From NCBI GenBank assembly GCA_008921705.1, contig VFFE01009189.1:902646-966645 (forward strand): a stretch of 64,000 nt of DNA. The letters run 5' to 3'. How positions within the stretch are numbered: the first letter of the stretch is position 1; every line of letters starts with the position of its first letter. The notes under the pieces are model-generated. The model did not search any database and was not told the DNA's origin. It was given only the letters and a program-made list of their open reading frames with translations. This DNA comes from Burhinus oedicnemus. Lineage: Eukaryota > Chordata > Aves > Charadriiformes > Burhinidae. The translations under genes were made by a program, and so were the position numbers. Below, piece by piece: positions 59,171 to 64,000 of this stretch.

Positions 59171-59813
59171 TCTAGTTTCCCTTATTAGGGTGGATATCAC
59201 TTCTTCAAACATTGTGCAGTACTTCTGTCCCTTAGATTTTTCTGTGGTAGACCCTGGACATTTCTGAGCCAAGTGAAACAATGATGCCTACATATCCACA
59301 ACAGAGACCAACAGTTGAAAATGTCAAATTTTGCCTTTTTATTTTTTAAAAAACATCTACTTGATTAGAAAATAGTATTTACAGCATTGTGATATTAAAT
59401 ACTATAGCATGACTATGCAGAAGAAGTAGTATTAGCCTGTGAAAGTGCAATGGATTTTCTTCTTTGTCCAGCGCACACTGCCAGAGAAATGAAATCTTGT
59501 CTCATGTGACCTGAAAATATATCAGTTTTGTACCTAACCATAATCTACACACACACAATTCCAGGAATAATGATTCTAATAAATCTACCTTTCATTAATA
59601 AGTGATGAAGGTTGCTTTCACGGTACATCTGATACAACTCTTTCCTGAAAATAAATACAACTCTTCCCATCCCACTGTCCTTTTGTATCTGTGTTGCCAG
59701 TTCTGGAATTGGTACATGGCACTGCTAGTACCAGCAGGATTTGTGGAATGAATGAAGGCAGGTTTTAACTAATCCATGTGGACCTGAATGTCCTTGCTTT
59801 TCTTGCTACTGTT
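59171..59813. other. Unique stretch
   Basis: AT-rich sequence with no recognised element. It ends in CTGTT (59809-59813), the target site duplicated by the LTR that follows. Confidence 0.5.
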
Positions 59814-60156
59814 TGTCCTGGTTTGAGGTAAAACAGAACCAATTTTCTATTCAGTAATTGTACTTCTAGCTAGGCCTCTTCTAGCTGCTGAAATTACCAG
59901 CATGTTGTGCAGAAACTGTTCACTCTCAGAGGCATAAGATCGATGTTTATAGTTGATGCCAAGGAATGGGATACAGAGAGGCTCTTGCTTATCCTTATTG
60001 CTATAACAACCAAGGGCAGCCAACTTTGGTATTTGCCCCATTGGAGGGTTGGAAGTGGAAAAGCGTAGAGGGGTCACACCTGCGGGAATGAGCGGATGGG
60101 ACAGGTGACCCAAAACTGACCAACAGGGTGTTCCATCCCATCTGCCCCATGCTCAG

Positions 60157-60163
60157 TATAAAA
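60157..60163 (+). promoter_or_regulatory. TATA box of the solo LTR
   Basis: TATAAAA in the context CTCAGTATAAAAGCTGAGG. In an LTR this sets the start of the R region roughly 25-30 bp downstream, near 60190. Whether this LTR still drives transcription of neighbouring DNA cannot be told from sequence. Confidence 0.75.
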
Positions 60164-60406
60164 GCTGAGGGATCAAAGGGTCAGCTCTCTTTCTTCAGTG
60201 GCCGGCGTCCAAGGAGGACTCTGTCTGTTTGTCTGCCTTTTATCCCGATCCTGAATCCAGATCCAGAATCCAGTTCCCGTCCATCACTGAGTCCAGTCTG
60301 GGGCTTCCCCAGCACCTGCTGGTGACGTGACTGTCATCCTGGGAGCTTGATACGGTTTTGTATATATTTCATTATTTTCTTTTTATTATTTTATTATTAA
60401 TATTTC

Positions 60407-60412
60407 ATTAAA
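60407..60412 (+). terminator. Polyadenylation signal of the solo LTR
   Basis: ATTAAA variant hexamer, about 250 bp after the TATA box and about 70 bp before the LTR end, the position expected for the R/U5 border of a retroviral LTR. Confidence 0.6.
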
Positions 60413-60481
60413 GTAGTTTAGTTTTCTTCTAAACTCGTAAGTCTTTTTCACTCTCTCCTTCCTGTCCTTGAAACCATGACA

Positions 60482-63400
60482 CTGTTGGTGGTTTTTAATC
60501 ATCCTTTCCACAGGCAATTCCAGATCCTACAGTAATTTGTAAATCCCACAAAAATGTTTCACAAATTCATTCAGAGAAGACAGATACTGAGGNNNNNNNN
60601 NNNNNNNNNNNNAAAAAAAAAAAAAGAAAAGAAAAAAAAGTCCTAGGAGTTCCTAAAGTTTCTTCCTTACCTATCTGGAAAGGATTTGTACTTTTTCTTT
60701 TTATTTTTTTCTTTTTTTCACTTTATTTTAAGATGTTTTTGCCAATGGGGCAGCCACCACTGTTACTTCATAATCTAACATTTCTGCATCAGCAAGTTTC
60801 TCCTCGTTTTCAGCCAGCATTTAGTTTTTCATTATTTCATTTACTTGTTAATAGGTCCACCATATGAATCACAGAAAATGGAGCTCCTCCTTAGAAATAC
60901 ACCTACAGAAATGTCTGTATGTTTTAAATATCAATGTTAGACATCAGTTTAGACATTAGTTCTCCTCTATAAATTCAACATTTCTCCTCTTACCTTTTTC
61001 TCCATCATTTTTCTGAGTAGACCATATCTGTTGAGGTACTTAAGCAAGGATACTCAACAGTTTCTAGGAGGACAGCAGTTCACAAATCTGGTGAACCATG
61101 AGTTTCATTTAAAGCCTTTGTGGCCTTCATAGTTCAATTCAGATGTCTTGAATCATTGTAAGCACCATCAAAAAAAGTTCTCTCTGTTTGCTAACACCCT
61201 ATTTGCAGGTCTTTGTATCTGCCTTCCACATTTTTCCCTGGTTTTGGAAGGAATTGTTTTTGACAGTCTACTCATCAGGATGATTAGCAGCCCATAGGAA
61301 ACAGTAGCAAACCACCAGCTCTTAACTTTTATTAAGAAAATAAATTACCCTAGAAGGTAGGTTAGCATATACTGATAGAAAACATCAATCATAATTGTTC
61401 GGGGGAAGACAAAGTGCAGATGAGTGAGACACACTGAAGGAAATGGAGGTTGATAAGATTTGTTTTTATGCTTCTAGGAAGAGAAGAACCCTGAGTGCAC
61501 CTACAGCCAAGATCTGTGAATTATGTAAGTTTCCTACTCTACTGCTTCCAGAGGGAAAAAGAAGAAATGAAGAGAAGAGTCAAGGTGCCACAAAATGCTG
61601 AGACTAGAGTTCACAGCGTAAACCACTGTGAGTTGTAATTGCAGGCTAAAAGTCCAGTATACAGGTCTTCCACCAGCTAGGTGACTGGTCAGGATTTCTG
61701 GAAAGAATGGGATAATTCAAACTGTTTCTGCTCTGAGATGCATCTTTGTACATGTAGTCCATCTGCCTTAACTGCCCATTTTATCAGCAGTAAAAAGCTC
61801 TTCATTTTGCAAGTTTATTATTCCATTCGTGCAATGAATTTGGTCAGTCTCTGTTCTGACTTACTTCTTGCAAAAACAACATACTGGACTTGCATTACTT
61901 ACCAAACTGCAGTGACGACAGCAACTGTGTAGGCCAAGATGACTGACAAAACTTGTATGTTCCCCACAGACCAGGACTGAGTCACGGTGATGGGACAATA
62001 TCTATAAGAAGTTAGCTTTGCTGCTGCATTATAGATAAACTCTGAATTTCATTTTCCAAGTATCACTCTGGCACTACCCTCTACTACTAAAGTCACACAA
62101 GACTTTAGAGATAAACGTTATTGCCTCATGCACTTTTATATGCAAAACTCATTCAGTATAAAATATCACACAAGTCATTCCACAAAATTAAATAGCTATA
62201 TTAAATGGTTCAGTGATCCTTGTAGAAAATTTCTAACAAGATCCTGAATTGTTTAAGATTTAATTCTATCAGATAAAAGTCTGTTGCATTTTTTATCTTG
62301 TTGGAAATGTTATTTTAGAAACAGGAAGGTTTATACATCAAAGCTATGCTTCCACCTTTTCTAGTAAGATCATAAATGTCCTGTTTGTTTCCAGCTGCCT
62401 TTCAAATAATCACAGTGTACTTTGCTTGCCCAGTATTTTTAAAATTGTGGATTGGAAACTTGATATTCAAGAAATTGTCCCCAGAATGACAGGCTGGCTT
62501 TGAATATGTTTTTTTTCATCACCATTCAGTGAGAGAAAGAGGAAGAAGTCTCTGCACAAACAGAGATCAGGAGAATATATAAAAGGAGAGCAGTAGAAAA
62601 AGAAAGAGTTTGTAAGTGTACTGTGAATACAGACAGAGCTCACCTTCCTTTTTTGTCAAATAGAGCAGAATAAGAAATAATTGGCTTACTTGGTATGAGA
62701 AAAAAAGAGCTCAATATTAAAAGTTCAATATTAAGAAATTCTCACAAGCCTATGAATGGTTAGACAATGGAGGCAGCTGCTGTGGTATGCTGCAGAATCA
62801 ATATTATTGGAAAAGTTCAAAGTAACGTTTAACACTCTTCTATCTTTGATGGGTTGGGAGAAATCAAACTGCCTCTGCCCATTCGGGTTTGAATGCTAAT
62901 AATATCATTAGTTTTCAAATCCTAACGATGGAAACAGTACAATACAGATGAGAAATAACGATCTTCCCTCAGAAAAACTCAGACTGCCCAAGTTGCGGTC
63001 AGTGCCAAGAAGCCTGACCTAATTCATAGAGCCCGTGCCAAAATGTATGGAGCTCAGGGCAGGATGATGGAAGAAAGGCTGGAAGATCAAGGGTCAAACT
63101 ACAGGGAACAATAAGTAAAAAAAGGCAGCATGGGATACAGAGAAGGAGAAAAGGGAGAGCAAGATTGCACTATACAAGGCAGTGTTACTTTACTGGAGTT
63201 CATATCAATTTCTGGATTATTTGGCTTGTTTGTGAACATTTTTAATATGGTGCTGTATCACAGCTGAGAAGGCCTTATACAGCATCTGGAAGTGGTGGAT
63301 TTTGGAGAAGATAATGGCATACTTGGGTGGGGATAGGGTTCTCACAAATGAGAAGAGATACAAAATGTACACCAAGGCTGCAGGAGACATGAGAGAAAAT

Positions 63401-64000
63401 AGGTCCAAATGAAAGCAGTGAGATGTTCAGGACACCTTTCAGCCCCCAGATTCCTATGCCAGAAAACACTGAAAGGTCTTTGGGGCACAGCTGTACCACA
63501 AATGCATTAAACAACATTAAACAATGTTCTTATCTGAGCAAAGCGAAGGGCACAACATTAGGGAAAGACTACACAGTTGTCTGATGAAGTAAGGCCTTGA
63601 AAAATGCAAGTCTTTCCTAACTGAGATCAGCTGAGCTAAAATGTCAGCAACAGTTATTACATTGCACTTTAACAGAAATGCGCTGGGAATCCTGGCAGCT
63701 GGTCTGTACCGTCCCGAGTACAGATTGGATACTTCACATCAGACATCACTTTCATGACCTTTTGAGAGAGACGTAGAAAACACATTAGAAGAGGAAGACA
63801 GACCTTTGTGAACTGAGTCAGGCTTGGGAGAAAAACATTGTTCCAAACCCTTTATACCACTTCATGTCTCTTCCTTTATTGTTTCTGATTTGTGTATGTT
63901 CTCTGATATTTGATCCAGGCACAAAGTCTTGGTATTCCACATTGCTTTTTGTAGAGTTAATAGTCCACTTCATCAATTTCAATTTAATCATAATTTTTAC
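60482..64000. other. Unique AT-rich stretch to window end
   Basis: Starts with the second copy of the LTR target duplication (CTGTT). It includes an assembly gap and A- and T-rich runs at about 60613-60640 and 60690-60730. No gene, CR1 or further LTR recognised. Open frames are at most about 88 codons and lack motifs. Confidence 0.45.
60593..60612. other. Assembly gap, 20 N
   Basis: Exactly 20 N placed directly before an A-run, mirroring the gap at 40699. Homopolymer-adjacent gaps of identical size point to a fixed placeholder. Confidence 0.97.

Larger units (their letters stand above)
59814..60481 (+). mobile_element. Solo LTR of an ERVL-like endogenous retrovirus, plus strand
   Basis: A complete 668-bp LTR beginning TGTCCTGGTTTGAGGT and ending CTTGAAACCATGACA. 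It is flanked by a perfect 5-bp target-site duplication CTGTT (59809-59813 and 60482-60486), the length typical of several ERV classes including ERVL. U3 holds 'AACTGACCAACAGGGTGTTC' just upstream of TATAAAA (60157-60163). ATTAAA (60407-60412) is a likely polyadenylation signal in an AT-rich stretch. Unique sequence follows the second CTGTT directly, with no primer-binding site or retroviral genes. It is therefore a solo LTR left by recombination between two LTRs. The open frames inside are incidental. Confidence 0.92.

Noticed and set aside
59814..60481. A full provirus instead of a solo LTR
   Set aside because: Sequence on both sides is non-viral and the target duplication directly flanks the single LTR.
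1..64000. CRISPR arrays, bacterial operons, rRNA or tRNA genes
   Set aside because: None seen; the repeat content and AT-rich gene-poor structure are those of a bird nuclear genome.

Overview
The window looks like bird nuclear DNA: an AT-rich, gene-poor intergenic or deep-intronic stretch. The evidence is repeat content. Almost every recognisable feature belongs to CR1, the dominant LINE of birds and other sauropsids, with the 3' signature 'gggttggaagggacc...agtccaacc' on the antisense strand and terminal GATTCTATGATTCTGTG-type octamer repeats. Two endogenous-retrovirus LTRs of the bird ERVL-like type are also present. No complete host gene, rRNA, tRNA or CRISPR array was found. I cannot name the species.

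Layout: 1-5.5 kb has no recognised element. A CR1 3' end (+) is at 5.55-5.80 kb and one (-) at 11.33-11.80 kb. A 5'-truncated CR1 (+) with a 494-codon open reverse-transcriptase frame is at 13.02-14.96 kb. An internally deleted CR1 (-) is at 15.53-16.08 kb. An older 1.7-kb CR1 (-) with a decayed RT is at 21.63-23.34 kb, and a short CR1 3' end (-) at 24.53-24.64 kb. An ancient CR1-like piece (-) is at 25.46-25.80 kb. A possible antisense exon lies at 27.15-27.24 kb. The long stretch 27-43.9 kb is unique sequence with only simple repeats and one 20-N assembly gap.

From 43.92 kb repeat density rises. The longest CR1 (+, 2.85 kb, endonuclease to 3' end, many frame breaks) is at 43.92-46.77 kb. 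A CR1 (+) split by a second CR1 (-) is at 51.20-52.76 kb. Next come an ancient CR1-like piece and a 468-bp LTR (-) at 52.98-53.45 kb, a larger ancient CR1-like copy (-) at 55.3-56.0 kb, and an old CR1 (-) at 57.71-59.17 kb. A 668-bp solo LTR (+) with a perfect 5-bp target duplication is at 59.81-60.48 kb, followed by a second 20-N gap.

The elements do not form a working pathway; this is a layered record of retrotransposition. The ancient CR1-like copies appear oldest. The LTR at 52.98 kb abuts one of them and one CR1 sits inside another. Nothing here amounts to a new biological system. The points most worth checking are the candidate exon on the minus strand at 27.2 kb, the related promoter blocks of the two LTRs, the nested CR1, and the two CR1 copies whose 3' ends are fused to distant upstream parts of the element.
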